The notes beneath the pieces were generated by a model. The model saw only the letters and a program-made list of their open reading frames with translations. It was not told where the DNA came from and did no database searches. Of a stretch of 64,000 nt of DNA, positions 1 through 12,636 are shown in pieces. This DNA comes from Galbula dea (lineage: Eukaryota > Chordata > Aves > Piciformes > Galbulidae), in the NCBI GenBank assembly GCA_013399015.1, contig VWZX01009988.1, positions 186,001 through 250,000 of the forward strand. The letters are read 5' to 3'. The translations under genes were made by a program, and so were the position numbers. Numbering within the stretch: the first letter of the stretch is position 1; each line of letters opens with the position of its first letter.

Positions 1-1064
1 TCCACTCCAGCCTGGTGAAACTGAGCTGAGCTGGCAGATGTCTTACAGCACTTCACAATCCAGAGATCATGGGACTCAGCCTGGCTACAGGTCTGAGATG
101 CATCTGCCTGCACCACATCTCTGCTGAGCTCCTCCAAATAGACTGAACCCAAGAGTAGGTAAACAGGCTTTAGCATGAAGGATCTGGTAGCATAACTTCC
201 AAATGGGGAAAAGCAACTTGGGAAGATGGACTATTAAAAGGAAAAATAAATGTTTGGATGCAGCCCTTCCCACTAGGTCCTTGCAGCTGGATCCTTGCCT
301 CCAGCAACTCCCTGACTTTCTGAGAAGCAGCAGACTCTGCCCATTCCCTCTGGTCCTGCTGGTCTTTCCATCTGCTCCTGCCACATCCCACAGCCTCTCA
401 ACCCTCTCCCCCCTTGAGCTAGCCCAGCAGTGTCCCATGAGGAGGAATGAGCTCACCTTCCTTCCACAGCATTGCACCTCTCCTCAGTGGTGCAGAAGAC
501 CCATAACCATCCCAGAGCCAGTGACATCATGGGCTACACCAGGACACAGCACACAAGCTAAGCTGCTCTCCTTCCAGCAACAGACTGGGAAGAATTGGAA
601 AATCTTTCTTAATGCAGAGTCTGGCTCCCACAGCCTCACCACTTAAGGATCTAGCAGGCTTTGCTCAGTTCTTACAAGCATTCTCACCACCAGCATGAGT
701 TGTGTGCTCACTTCCAAATTATGCAAAAACATAAAACTCTTCCAAAAACAGACCTTCAGAATCCAAACTGGGAGTGGGGAATGCTGACTCCCCAGCCTCA
801 GGGACATGGTCCCTCTCTAGGTGAAACACCAAGTCAGCAGATGGATTTGACAGGATTCATGCTCCCAAATGCATGCCATTTACTGACAAGACAATTTAGG
901 CAGACTTAACTCTCAGACCTCTACCATTTCCATCATGCAGAATGTTCCAAAGTATTCCACATTCCATCTGTCATCACTGGCATTTTCTGGTAGTTGATAC
1001 CAAAGACAATCAAAACTCAACTGCTGCATTAAGATCTAAAACATAGAAAATAAAGAAAAAAACA

Positions 1065-1090
1065 CAAACCAAACCAAACCAAACCCCACC
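1065..1090. repeat. (AAACC)n simple repeat
   Basis: Several AAACC units follow an A-rich run. Similar short arrays occur near 36540 and 44155. Confidence 0.85.
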
Positions 1091-2635
1091 AAATAGGAAT
1101 CAGGTTAGTATCTGCCTTGAGAAGAGACCTGGCTTGTCAAAAGTAATGCTTCCACCATGAGAAAGGGACAGAAAAGGAAGTCCCAGAAAGGCAGATCAGA
1201 ATTCTATTCTCAGCACCATCTTCCTGCCATTTACCTACTGGAATATGGATTGAGCAACAGGCAGTCAGGTCCTGCTCTGTCTATTTGAACATCAGGTTTC
1301 TAATTGATTGCACAGCACTTGGAACCTATTAAAGGGCTTCTATAAATTGCATTCCTGTATAGGACAGGCTGCCTGGATAAGCAGATGTTAAGAACTGGCT
1401 AAACGTGGTAAAAATGTTTCCTTCTCAGATTTTCCACCAAATTAATTGGAGAGATTATGTCACTGAATCAATAAAGTCAAACCCCTATAATCTTGATGTT
1501 TGCCACAAGCCCATAAATAGTCTGCTAAGAGGGGTTGCTTATTATTCCAGATATTTGGCCCATCTCAAAGAATGGCTCAGAAGAAGACATTGTGTCATGC
1601 CTGGGAATCTGTGCTGTGGAAGCACAGCCCAGGTGATCCTGGGCTTACTGCAGGACTTCACACAGATTCTTTTTACATGATTGTTTCCAAACCCCTGACA
1701 AAGGAAAAGTCTCCAGCATGTCTTTTATTATAGTGCAACAAAATGTTAGCCCTACAAAACTGAAGGCCCAGAGAGCTTGGAAATGCTGCACACACAGACA
1801 GCCATGAGCTTTATTAACTTGGGACCTGCAGGAACCCACTCCTCTGAGTATATAGTTTTCCCTGTCCTGAGATCATCTCTGACCCTCAGCCCCTCTTTCT
1901 CTTCACTTCTTTGCTGGCAGCAACTTGTTCCATTTTTCTTTCCAACCCACACCCTCTCTCTTTGTTGTGAGAGCTTAGATCTTCCAGCCTGACCCTCTCC
2001 TGCTTGGATAATTGCAATCTCCTACCTTCTAACCAACATCCATCTCTGTTCAGCTGCCAAAATTGTCTGATCAAACCACACTCTTCCTCTCCACTGGCTC
2101 CCCCTTACCTGTGTGATCAAAGCACTGTGATGTGCTCCTGTGTGTCCTTTCACCTGCTCTCAGAGCCCACATTTTCTCCTCTCTCCCATGCACAGCTCTG
2201 CCCTGCCAACAGCCCTGGTCCTCTAACACCCACTGGCACTTTTTGGCCAAAATGCTATCTGTCCATTTGGTTTTGTAGCTAACTCTGGTACAAAACACAT
2301 GGCAGCACACAGGTTACATCCTTAGACTCTCCCCTCTGGGACAACAGAGTCATCTTCCCCATGTTTCTCTTCTCCCCTCTCAGAGCACACACACTTGTGC
2401 CCCCTCTATGAAGAATGACTCTGGAGGAGTGCACACAAGGTCATGAGCAAACCCCAGACCCAGAAATGAGATGAAGTTGCACAAAGGTCCAGGGAAGAGG
2501 CAGCACTGTGGGCTTGTGGAATGGTCTAGCCAGCCCCAAGGAGACACATGAGGTCTAAAACCAAACCACCACTACTGCCACCCTCAGCTCTGCCCCCATT
2601 TTTGCAAAGGGATGACTGAGGTGGAGAGGCAGGGA

Positions 2636-2830
2636 GATCTCCAGGATCACAAGGCTCTGGCAGGGCATGGAGCAGATCTCCAGGGTCACAAGGCTCTGGC
2701 AGGGCATGGAGCAGATCTCCAGGGTCACAAGGCTCTGGCAGGGCATGGAGCAGATCTCCAGGGTCACAAGGCTCTGGCAGGGCATGGAGCAGATCTCCAG
2801 GGTCACAAGGCTCTGGCAGGGCATGGAAGA
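2636..2830. repeat. 39-bp minisatellite, five tandem copies
   Basis: Five head-to-tail 39-bp units begin at 2636, 2675, 2714, 2753 and 2792, each starting gatctccagg and ending in catggagca or a close variant. An 8-base start of a sixth copy follows at 2831. The internal copies look identical; the first differs by one base (ggatcac for gggtcac) and the last near its end (catggaaga). Because 39 is divisible by three, frames on both strands run through it and create repetitive ORFs, which I regard as artefacts. Confidence 0.97.
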
Positions 2831-4300
2831 GATCTCCCAAACAAGGCAGTGCTCCCTTTCTGTCTCTTTGCTTGCAGTGACCTAACCTCATCTTTCCACT
2901 GAAGGAAGGAAGGAAAACTGTGGTATGTGCTACCCAGGGACCCACTTGCTTGTTGGTTTCAGAGCCTGCAGAAGAGGGGCTGCTTCTCTTTTTCTGCCTG
3001 CACTGATCCTTGGATCTACAAGGTGTTATAAGCAAATTAATTACTAGAACAAATACAACTACTAGTAGATTTTCAATCAACCCTGGCAACTGGAGCACTC
3101 TCCATTCCCCAGATAAGCCACAGCACAATGCAAGCAAGGCAGGTTTGCCCCAGCCAGGTGCCCCAGGCACCCCTGCAAGGCATCAAAGGTATCTTCTTGC
3201 TTGATACTGTCTTTAAGTCTGTATTTGCCAGCATTTGAAACAAAAGCAGATGGGAATTCTTGTCTTTATGTAACACAGAGAAGATAAAAACCATGGTGAG
3301 TGAAATAAGAGGCTGGGAAAACTTTCCTGGGAATGCTGGACTCAGGAAAAACACCACCCTCCAGCCAAGGAGCACACTCCAGGCTGCCCCACCAGAACCA
3401 TGTCACCCTGGGGAAGCCCAGGGGCTGCCTGGCTGGATGCAAACAGTGAGATAGGGGGAAAAAATCCCTGCAGAAAGTTGAGCATCCCACACCAGGTCAG
3501 ACAGGAAAGTGGAGAGAATGTATCTGTAATAACCGGCTCTGGGAAGTTAGTAACAAGCTGCACACCAGCAGGACCTGGGCAAGGCTGGAGGTGCAGGCAA
3601 AAAAAATCAGAGAACAACCTGGACTAAACCCTTCAGTGTTTGTCAAATCCCCTGGGAAAACTGGCATCAGCTTCAGAGTGAAGGCAGTTTCCCAAGTGAA
3701 GTGAGGAGAAACAGAAATCATTAACAACTCCCACTGAGGAATATGGAGACCTGCTAAAGGGACAAGACAATCAAGCTTAGCAGCAGGTGAGCTTGTGTGC
3801 CCCCTCTCACAACCCAGGAGGCTGAAGTGGAGAGAGGAGAATGACTTATCCAAGAGTTCCAGTGAGTCACCAGTCCACCATCCCCAAGACACACTTCCCT
3901 GCTCTAACCACCACCATCCACTGTCTCCAGGATCTGTTGGGGAGGCCAGGGAACAGCATGTTCAGGAACTGCTCAGCACAAACACAGCTGGTGTTAAAGG
4001 AAAGCTCTGAGCTGTAGGCACATGAGGACATCCTGCATCTGAGATGCAGAGCCAAGGTGGAGGTGGTGCAGGGATGGCCAGTCATCACTGCACCCAAAGC
4101 ATGAGGAGCACAGGGGGCCATGCATTGCAAGGGTTTTTTCACCCAGCTGTCTCAGCACTAGGATGGCATCTGAGAGTGGATACATGCTTAGATGACCAAA
4201 ATATATACAGGTCTTAATGGCTTCTTTTGTACCTGCATCCATTAGGGGAAAACAAAGGAGGTAGCAAGGAGCAGACTGAATATGAATGATGCTGGTTAGA

Positions 4301-4868
4301 AACTGTGTGGCCAGCAGAACTAGGGAAGTGTTTGTCCACTTGTACTGTGCACTGGTGAGGCCACACCTCCAATCCTGGGTTCACTCCAAGAAGGACATTG
4401 AGGTGCTGGAGCAAGTCCAAAAGGGCCAATGAAGCTGGGGAAGGGTCTAGAGCACAAGTGTTTTTCGGAGCAGCTGAGGGAACTGGGGTTGGTTAGCATG
4501 GAGAAGAGGAGGCTCAGGGGAGACCTTCTGGCTCTCTGCAGCTCCCTGAAAGGAGGCTGGAGCCAGGTGAGGCTTGGTCACTTCTCCCAGGTAACAAGTG
4601 ATAGGACAAAAGGAAACAGGCTCAAGTTGTGCCAGGTGAGATTTAGGTTGGCCATGAGGAAAAATGTCTTCCCCAAAAGGGTTGTCAAGGCCTGGCCCAG
4701 GCTGCCCAGGGCTGTGGTGGAGTCACCATCCCTGGAAAGGCTTGAAACAGGTAGAGATGTGATGCTGAGGGCCATGGTTTAGTGGTGACCTGGCAGTGTT
4801 GGTCAACAGTTGGATTTGATCATCTTGAAGATCTCTTCCAGTGAAAACACTTCTAAGAGTCTGTGATT
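4301..4868 (+). mobile_element. CR1 3' fragment (about 570 bp)
   Basis: It begins in the C-terminal reverse-transcriptase ORF (match to gtgtggccagcag...ctggtgaggccacacct). It runs through the GLVSMEKRRLRGD-like segment and ends in the 3' UTR (cagttggatttgatcatcttgaagatctc... agagtctgtgatt). It is 5'-truncated, as usual for CR1, with frame damage. It lies opposite to HIVEP3. Confidence 0.93.
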
Positions 4869-5512
4869 AGCATTGCACAGACCCTTGAGAAATGCTCACA
4901 GAAGCTCTCAGCTCACAGGTTGCATTCTACTGTCAAAAAAAGCAAGGAAAATACAAAGTGCTTCAAGCCCTGAGCTGTGTCCCAGAGACACAAGATTAGA
5001 GATCTTGCACAAAGCTTCCAGTAGTGTTTATACAACCAGAAGCTGCTCCCAACAGAAATTAATAACCTGTTTTAAAGTTAATAACCTGAGGTTACTCCTA
5101 TATTATACAAGGTTACTTATACAAGAGCTCTTGGCAGCCAGCACCATCTGCTGAGTGGCAGGTCCAGGAACTGGCACTGCTGCAGAGACATCCCACACTC
5201 TCCCTCCAAAAGGAAATCTGTCAGCTCTCCCAGACACACCAGCTCTTATCTAACCCATCTCAGCAGCAGCTCGAGGCAGGCAGATAGGCTGAGGTGTCCA
5301 AAGCTGGAGACAGGAAAGTTACACCTTTGCTCTGCTGCTCTCTGCACTCTACCTGCAAACTTCTGCCTTTCCTCCTCTGCCATCCACTGCTCCCTTGCTG
5401 CTCCTGCTCCAGGAATAGTTTCTGAACAGACCACTGAAGAGGACTGACTTTTTTCACTTTGGCTTCTCCCTGAGTTACAAGGGGGAAAGTTGGTTTTGGT
5501 TGGGGTTTTGTG

Positions 5513-5537
5513 GTTTTTTGTTGTTGTTGTTGTTTTT
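5513..5537. repeat. (GTT)n and T-rich simple repeat
   Basis: About five GTT units are flanked by T runs. Confidence 0.85.
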
Positions 5538-6346
5538 TAATAAACCCCAAAATTAAAAAGAAAAAAAGACCAGATTTTTCATGCAGCCATATTATGGGGA
5601 GAAAACCAGCATTTGCTTCAAGTCAAATCAAATCTTTTCTCCATCTTAGCCCTTAAGTATATTGTAATGTACAAATGCAATGACTTCCAAAGCAAAAAGC
5701 ACATATTCCTTTTCATTTTGACTCTGGTTGCTATTTTTCTCTGCTGCTATTCCTGAATGGATCCTTCAAGGAGCCCTTCTCACTGCCTGCAAACCTGTCT
5801 GTTCAAACAATTTCTCCTTTCATCTTGTCAGCATTGGTAAAATTCACAAATCTTTCCTTCCTTAAATTGCCAGCCTGGCTCTGGTTGCCTTTGGCTTGTT
5901 AGCTTCTGCAGCAGACAATGTTTTGCTTGTGCTGTGAAAAAAAGAAAGAGAGGGAGTGTAAAGGTATGGTGCTCAGAAAAGACCTTGTCTTCCTCTAATG
6001 GTGTGAGAAATGAGGCTGGTGCTTCCCCTGGTATGGAGCATGGTGCTTGGGCACAGCTCCAGCACCCAGCAGCACAGGTCCTGGGGAACATGAGCATCCT
6101 GACCCTTTAGGCTATACCCACCCCCATGGGTATGAGCCACCACAAAGCCAGCATGAGAGGGAAACAGAGACTGGCCACTTTGGTGGGGATTCCTGGAGAG
6201 CTGCCACCACATGTTTCTTTTCTTAGGAGCATTAACAAAACCAGGGCATGCTCTGCCCTTTGGTTGGTTCATTGTTCTCAGGTCTGCCCAGGGTTGGCCC
6301 TGCTAGCCTCAAAGTCAGTGGCATGACAGCTCTCCTCTCCATTTGT

Positions 6347-6463
6347 GGTAAAGGTGTAGATGTGACACTTGGCAAGGTGGTTCAGTGGCATGAGGGTGTT
6401 GGCTTGCCAGTTGGACTTCATGATCTTAGAAACCTTTTCCACCCTTAATGATCCTATGGTTCT
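6347..6463 (+). mobile_element. CR1 3'-end fragment
   Basis: It contains the last coding bases and 3' UTR only (gtgtagatgtgacac ... gttggacttcatgatctta ... aatgatcctatggttct). It is old and diverged. Confidence 0.82.
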
Positions 6464-7041
6464 AAAGTCCTAGCCAAAAAAAAGACCAAACAAAAAATTC
6501 TGCATGTAAGAAACTCTCCTTTTTTGAAAGGTCCTTTCCAGAAGCAGGATAAACACCTGTGAGGTTTTTTATCCTTGTTTATCCTCAAGCTGAGGCTTGA
6601 GACTTAGGGATCCTGTTCTAGAGAGCAGCTCAACACAGGCAGGACCAGATTTCCAGAAGAGCTGATTTTTCCTTGTCTTGAGAAGTGCTGAGCAGACAGT
6701 GCTGTGCTCCTTTGGGCAGCCCTGTGGCTTGATCCCAACAAGATGCTCAAGTTAATGCCAAGTGGTCAGTCTGGCATCACTAGCCCTAAGGGAAGAGTTT
6801 TAACAGCAGTTAAAGTGCAGAGCTGACAGCCTCAGGACTGCTGCTTTCTTGCCCCTTTCTCTTCAAAGTGCAAATGACAGGGATTCTTTGCTTATATCTA
6901 GGAACCAAGCACAGAGTAAAGCACTACTCTTTTACACCAGCTCTGCTTGGCTGAGCTGTGTCCCCATGTAAGGCAGTGCCTCAGGGCTGTGGAGTGGGCT
7001 CACTCCAGGGTTCCAGCAGGTTTGCAGGTAAATGAAGGAGT

Positions 7042-7150
7042 ATCACAGAATCATGAAGGTTGGAAGAGACCTCTAAGATCATCAAGTCCAACCACCAACC
7101 TATCACCACCATGCCTCTGAACCATGTCCCTCAGTACCACATCTCCCTGA
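7042..7150 (-). mobile_element. CR1 3'-end fragment
   Basis: It begins with the reverse-complemented tail (atcacagaatcatgaaggttgg) and the aagatcatcaagtccaacca block, then stops at about 7150. It lies in the same sense as HIVEP3. Confidence 0.92.
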
Positions 7151-10100
7151 GCTCACACTGCTATGTTCATCAGCTGGATGTGCTCCTCAGCTCCCTCCTT
7201 TGCTGCTAACCTGTGTGCTCAAGTTGGTGTCTTTGGGATAAATGACTCCTTTCAGAATGAAGATGGTGAATTCTTAGAACTCATCTAGGCAGCAGAGGAA
7301 ACCCCCTGAAGGAACTGGGTCTGAGGGAAGGAGTTTGGAGTTACTGAGAAACTTTGCTTGTTTAGCAGAGAGGTTTTCTCCAGGGTAATAAAACTCTGCC
7401 ATTGCTGTGCCAGGGATTTTCCATGAGGTGTGTGTCAGTGGGTGGGGGGAGTTGCAGTTTCTGTGGCTGGTCATAGAAATGGAGTGAGAACAGCCTGGAG
7501 AAGCTGACCACAGATCCCAGTGAGTCCACAACAGCAAAAACTGGGAAGAGAGCTGGAGGAAGGGAAGTTTGTGCACAGCTAAATGGGTCCCCCAAAGGTT
7601 GGGTTTTTCCTTAGGCATCTGCTAATTAGCAGTCACATTTGAGTCTGATAAAACAGTCCCAAGGCTTCTCCACTTTCCTTCAACCCAGGGGAAAGTCTCT
7701 CTCTAGACAGGCAGAGGCAGGTGTATGGCTCTATCATCTTCCTGCCTCCTAAAATCCCACAAGCAGTCCCAAAGGGCAGTGCCACAAAGCAGCCTCTACC
7801 CCCCCCAGCCCTGGGCCTCTGCAGTGGTCAAACCCCCCAGATGACCTTCCAGTTCTTTGCACTGTAGAAGACAGAAGAGGCTTCCCCCAGGCTGAAGGGA
7901 GCACTGATTTAAGGTGGGGGGTCAGGACCCCAGTTCAGATCTCATGGTGGGTGTGTCTGCAACTCTCTGTTAGTTACTGGTAAGGACAAAGAGTGAAGGA
8001 CTTGGATTCATATCTGAGCCAGAGCAGCCTGGGTCCTAACAGCACTGTGAGCATCTCTCTTACAGTTAAATGATAGATTGCATTACATCACCATGGGTTC
8101 CTCTTGCTCATGGCTGGATTTGGGCACATGGGATGGTGTGGAGAGGAGGTATTTTTTAAGGTGTGAATGTAAGACATAAGTTTCCAAGTTTTCCCTAAAG
8201 AAGGGGAAAAAATGGAATAGTTTTCCAAGAAGAACCTTCCTTTTGATGTATTTTTCCTTAGATGACACTGGTTTGGGGATGTCACTTAAGGTTAGTGGTC
8301 TTTAACCTTCTCTATCTTGGTATTGCTTTCCCTACCAGTTGCAGTCAACTAGTGCAGTAAGCCAACTGATGGGCCCCATAAAAGCACAGAGAGTTTGGCT
8401 ATGAAACAGAAGAACATCTATTGACTGTGCCTACCCCAGGACTATCAGATTTCAGCATGGTAATGCTAATGCACAGTAAATAGGTAATATTTCCCTGACA
8501 AGACCACGATACAATCACAGCCCTCACTCTCAAATCAGGTCGATATCAATCTACAGTTTCATGATGTAAGATTTCAGAATGGGCCTGGTGCCTCCAAAGT
8601 ACCAGAGTGGATTGATGAAGGTGACACAGAGCCACCAAGGAGTCATGGCACTTCTCCTGAAGCAGTGTTGGCCAGCTTGACCTTCAAAGATCATTTTCAC
8701 TGTTCAAAACCACCACAATATCCCTCAGGAGGAGTCCAATGGATATTTTTATTAGCTCCTTCAGGAGTACAAACACTAATGGCATGGTTCTCCCAAACAC
8801 TACCTAAGGAGACTGTAGAGCATCCCAGACTGTGCATGGATGTTACATGACTCTCATCTCCTCTGCAGTCAAGTGCCTGGGGTGTGCTCAGGGAGTGGTG
8901 GCTGAATGCTGGTTGCAAAGGAGGTGTCTCTGGTCTCATGAAGCTCCAGGACTGCAAGTAAAAAGCCACTGCTGAAATTAGATATGGAGTGATCTTAAGA
9001 CTTGCTCATTAAGAGGAATGAATTCTTTAAACAGGAGCCCAACAGAAAACCCTGTGGATCTCATGTACAGTTAAGTGTGGAAAAGTCAGGGCAGAACCAT
9101 GCATGTTCCTCCTGTGGCCCCTGAGAAAGGAGAGGCATGGTACAGAGGGACTATAAGTCCTCTTCTTCAGAGGAGGCCAAGGGAGGTAGATGCTAAAAAG
9201 GCTGAGTAACTTCATGTGAGGTGAACACCTCCACCACCCAAGTCCTCTTGACAGCCCCAGTGGCCACTGGTGCATGTCCTGAGGTGACACCACAGAGGAC
9301 AACTGACACCCATCATGGAAGGAGTGATAAGAGGAGAAATTGAGCCCAAGGACACATGATGTATGGCATTACTGAGCCTTGATCCTAAACCCAGGTATGA
9401 ATGTACCTCTAGGCTCAAGGAACCTGCAAGCTGCTCTTTCCAAAACACTTCCCAGTGGGAAAACAGAAGCAAAGGAACCATCCATGCTCATAGCTAGGGA
9501 GAAGACATCTTCAAATGAGACAGACTTTGCAAGGGAAGCCAAGCTGCCCTGCACACTCTAAGCACCTCTGGTGGGTTCATCTGTTTGTTCCTTGAAAATG
9601 GGTAGTGGGTATGATAAAAGTAGAAAATCTGGCTTTCCTGGTATTCTCTGAAAGCCAAGAAACATGATTCTGTCCATCAGGCTGGAGAGCAGCAGAGTTG
9701 GTCCTCACAGTGCTAGAAGCAATGTAGCAAGGGGGGAAGGGCAGCTACAGGACTGGGAAAGCCAGGAGGCAGTACAAAGAGAAAAGCAAGTGTTGAACAT
9801 GGCAGAGAGAAAGGCAAGAGCTCTAAAGAAATAAAAACTGAGGAGAAGAAGGAGCTAAAAGAGCTACAGTGAGTTCATCTGTTGTGGGAACACTTGAACT
9901 TCTTTATAGTCTCCCTCTTTGTTTGAGGCAAGAAAGCATGGGCTAGCTCCAAAAGATTTGAAGCCAGCTGTGCTCCCCTGGAAGGATGGTCTACCTAGCA
10001 GCACACCATGTGAAACCAATAAATAAGGGGAAAAATTAGACAAGGAGGACATTTTTATGGGGAAAAGAAGAAAAAGACAGTGAAAAAATGTCTTGAGAAT

Positions 10101-12002
10101 GGATGCACTTTCTGTCAAACCTTCACAAGAGGACAGGCTCTGATCCATTCTGTTTATTACCTTGCACAGAGCACCCTGTGGATTCATCTGAAGGCTTGTT
10201 CCTTCAGTGCAGGAAAACATCCTCACTGACACAAGCTGCAGAGGCTGAACAATCCAACATCAGAGGCCTTGTGGGAAGCAGGCACAGACCACCAGGTATG
10301 CACTGAGCACCACAGCCCATCCTGCCTGGCCTCTGGGGAGTGTCTATGCCATGTCCTCTAGAGAAGAAATTCACTTCTGCAGCCTGCTGTGTTACATTAG
10401 TGCCTGTGCTTGGCATTAAACAGCTACTACATTCTGTCTGACAGCCAGAAGGACGTGAGGCTGCTGTAAGTCAGTGCTACAGGAACTTTAAAATTAACCA
10501 TAGCATACATTCAGGATGACTAATGCCTTCCCTGATGCTTGCCTTCCACACAACATGCTGCAGAAGTTGCTTTATTTTGTGTCTGTTGTTCAGAAAATGT
10601 GACTCTGCATCCGTTGTGCTGGTGCAGGGATGTAGGGACATGGCTTGTCTCAGAGCAGACAGCACCCAGCACCCTCATCTACCTCCCCCAGAAACCTCCA
10701 CAGAGCTGCTCTGCAAGGGGCATGGTGATTCTCATTCATGTTAAGGCTGAGCCTCTTTAATCATGTCTAGGGAGGAGTCCAAGAGCCCTGCTGAAACAGC
10801 CACAGCTTTGGGACAACCCAGTCGAGAGGAACAAGGCTTCTCATGGATTTTAAGGCAGTAAAACCCAGTGCTCAGTTAGTCCTGGGGGTCCTATCTGCTA
10901 CAGGAGGGTGATGGCAGAACACAGAACCCTTCACATCTCTCAGTCTGTTGCTTTCTCACCACTCCCTGGCTCCCCCTCCACCTCACTTCAGGTCCTAACC
11001 ATTACAGGTTGCCACTGCTGTAGCTCTCTCTGCCAACATGTATCTAAACCTGAGCTGGATGCAGAGTGTCTATGCCTGGGTGAGAGGTGAGTCCTGCTCA
11101 ACAAACAAGCAGGTGTCCTTTCCCAAAGCACCCTTTAACCCTTCTGGTTAACCAGTTGGATCATCTCATCATGAAACATTTTGAAATAAAAGTGAATTTT
11201 AACAGCAGAAAACCACAACCACTGACTAATTAAAGCCACCTTCTACCACACAAAGCCCAAGACCACCCAATGGCAACAGCAGAAGTGATGAATCCTGCCA
11301 GGGATTTCTTACATCTCCTTGGCCCACCTCTGCAGCACAGGAAGGATGATCTTCAACTATAACCAACAGGCACACTACTTAGGAGCTGACTTTTTAGTTT
11401 TGAGAAGATAAACCATAGTAGTAGAGCAGTGCTGAATTATTGCAGAGTACTCTGAGTTACCTGGAGCTAAGAGTTAGGATATACATCAAATTTAGATCTT
11501 GCATCCATTCTGGTTTGAGCTACTTTGGTTGGGTTGGATTAAAATCACATATATACAATCCTTCTTTTCTCCTCCACCCAAACCCCAGGCATCAGAAAAG
11601 ATCTTCCTAGATCCTCCTTACAATGGGAACAACCATTAGGAACATCATTTTCAGGAGAAGGCTCTGGAAAGATTTAGAAGCTATGGAGTACACCTCTGTC
11701 ACACCAGAGACAGCTACAAGATGTATCTGTGCTCTTCAGCTGTCTTGACTCAACCACTCGCCCAGAAAAGAGATCGAGGAGCTTGCTAACTTAAAGACAA
11801 CTCAAAGAAAGACAATTAACACAGTTCAGAGTATCTGCTGATCTCAGGGGCCAGGTTTTTACAGTGGCTGTGGAAAGGAAGCTGAAATCCAGCTGCATCT
11901 GGCCTTCTGCTCACCTCCACGTGGCAGCTTCACTGACGTGCCACCATTGTGATCAGTAACTCCTATACAACTGTGACACAAAAAGAGACATAAAAGTGAG
12001 AC

Positions 12003-12008
12003 ACTTAC
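12003..12008 (-). promoter_or_regulatory. HIVEP3: Splice donor of the short HIVEP3 exon
   Basis: The minus strand reads GG|gtaagt, a near-perfect vertebrate donor. It leaves two bases of a Gly codon on this exon. Confidence 0.93.
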
Positions 12009-12154
12009 CCTCCTTCAAAGATCTTGATCCTGGCTGGCTCCCCTCTTTTGGTTACAAGAGCCTCTTCTTCTGATTTTCCTCTTTTATCCTCTTCCTTCTC
12101 AGCTCTAGTTATATCTTTTCGACCTTCATTAGAAAGGAGCGAAGGCAAATGAAC
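12009..12154 (-). CDS. HIVEP3: HIVEP3 second coding exon, residues 1707-1754 plus two bases
   Basis: This 146-nt exon has no ATG, so simple ORF calling misses it. Read on the minus strand from 12154 in phase 0 it begins V-H-L-P-S-L and ends R-I-K-I-F-E-G followed by GG, the first two bases of the next Gly codon. It follows directly the ...KMTE end of the large exon, matching the mammalian order MTE-VHLPSL, and RIKIFEGGY is the conserved lead-in to the C-terminal ZAS zinc-finger pair. The middle is a charged, Lys/Glu-rich linker with no visible fold. It is flanked by an acceptor (...gagatag|GTT) and a consensus donor (GG|gtaagtg). The next exon, which should begin by completing Gly and then Tyr and carry two C2H2 fingers, was not found in positions 1-12008. 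The identification rests on sequence similarity recalled from the family, splice sites and matching phase. Confidence 0.95.
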
Positions 12155-12178
12155 CTATCTCCCCAAAAGAGCAAAACA
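12155..12178 (-). promoter_or_regulatory. HIVEP3: Splice acceptor of the short HIVEP3 exon
   Basis: On the minus strand a T/C-rich stretch (attgttttgctctttt) is followed by ggggagatag and the exon's first codon GTT. The tract is interrupted by a G run, so it is not the strongest acceptor, but homology begins exactly here. Confidence 0.85.
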
Positions 12179-12609
12179 ATCCATGATTACATACAAAATC
12201 ACTCCAAGACAGACCAAACAGCCTCAGGAGCCAGCAACTTACTGCACAGGCTGCTCCTGACAGCTAAGTGCAGTAATTAGGACACTCTCTGGACAAGCAG
12301 GGCCTCTGCTTCTGCATTCTGAGCCCTGCTGCTGATGTTCTAGTTCCTGTGACCACTTACAAGGTTCTACATCACCCCCTGCATATGGTGGCTCTGTATC
12401 AGCCAGCTCTTGCCAACTGGAAAACTCAGGCATAAAGAGAAGTGTCTTGGCTGGAGTCACTCTGAGCCTGTGGTGGAGCCATGGGTCTCTGTTCCCAAAT
12501 CCACTGCTCTGTCCTTGGATAATCCTCTCTCTAATGCATACATCTACAACGGTCTAGAGAGGAGGCATCTGTCCAATTCCTATATTTAACCTCAGCCTTT
12601 GGGTTTCCC

Positions 12610-12636
12610 CCACAGACACACACACACTCACACAAA
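12610..12636. repeat. CA-rich dinucleotide repeat
   Basis: A short, interrupted CA array (cacagacacacacacactca). Confidence 0.85.

Larger units (their letters stand above)
1..12008 (-). other. HIVEP3 intron after the short exon (partial)
   Basis: From the donor at 12008 to the window edge I see intronic DNA only. It holds an AAACC-type simple repeat (about 1065), a 39-bp minisatellite (2636-2830), a GTT run (about 5515) and three CR1 fragments (4301, 6347, 7042). The stretch 7151-12008 has no repeat I recognise and no convincing coding sequence. The open frames here lack homology, codon bias and splice support. I looked for the exon carrying the C-terminal ZAS fingers and did not find it. 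Confidence 0.85.

Noticed and set aside
203..646. 147-codon plus-strand ORF
   Set aside because: It has no domain or family I recognise and no splice support, and its composition is like the surrounding intron.
2526..3170. 214-codon frame with a repeated Leu-His-Ala-Leu-Pro motif
   Set aside because: It is created by the 39-bp minisatellite. Frames on both strands show the same kind of repetition.
1..12008. Search for the HIVEP3 exon with the C-terminal ZAS zinc fingers
   Set aside because: No stretch on the minus strand translates to the expected C2H2 pair. The exon probably lies beyond the window.
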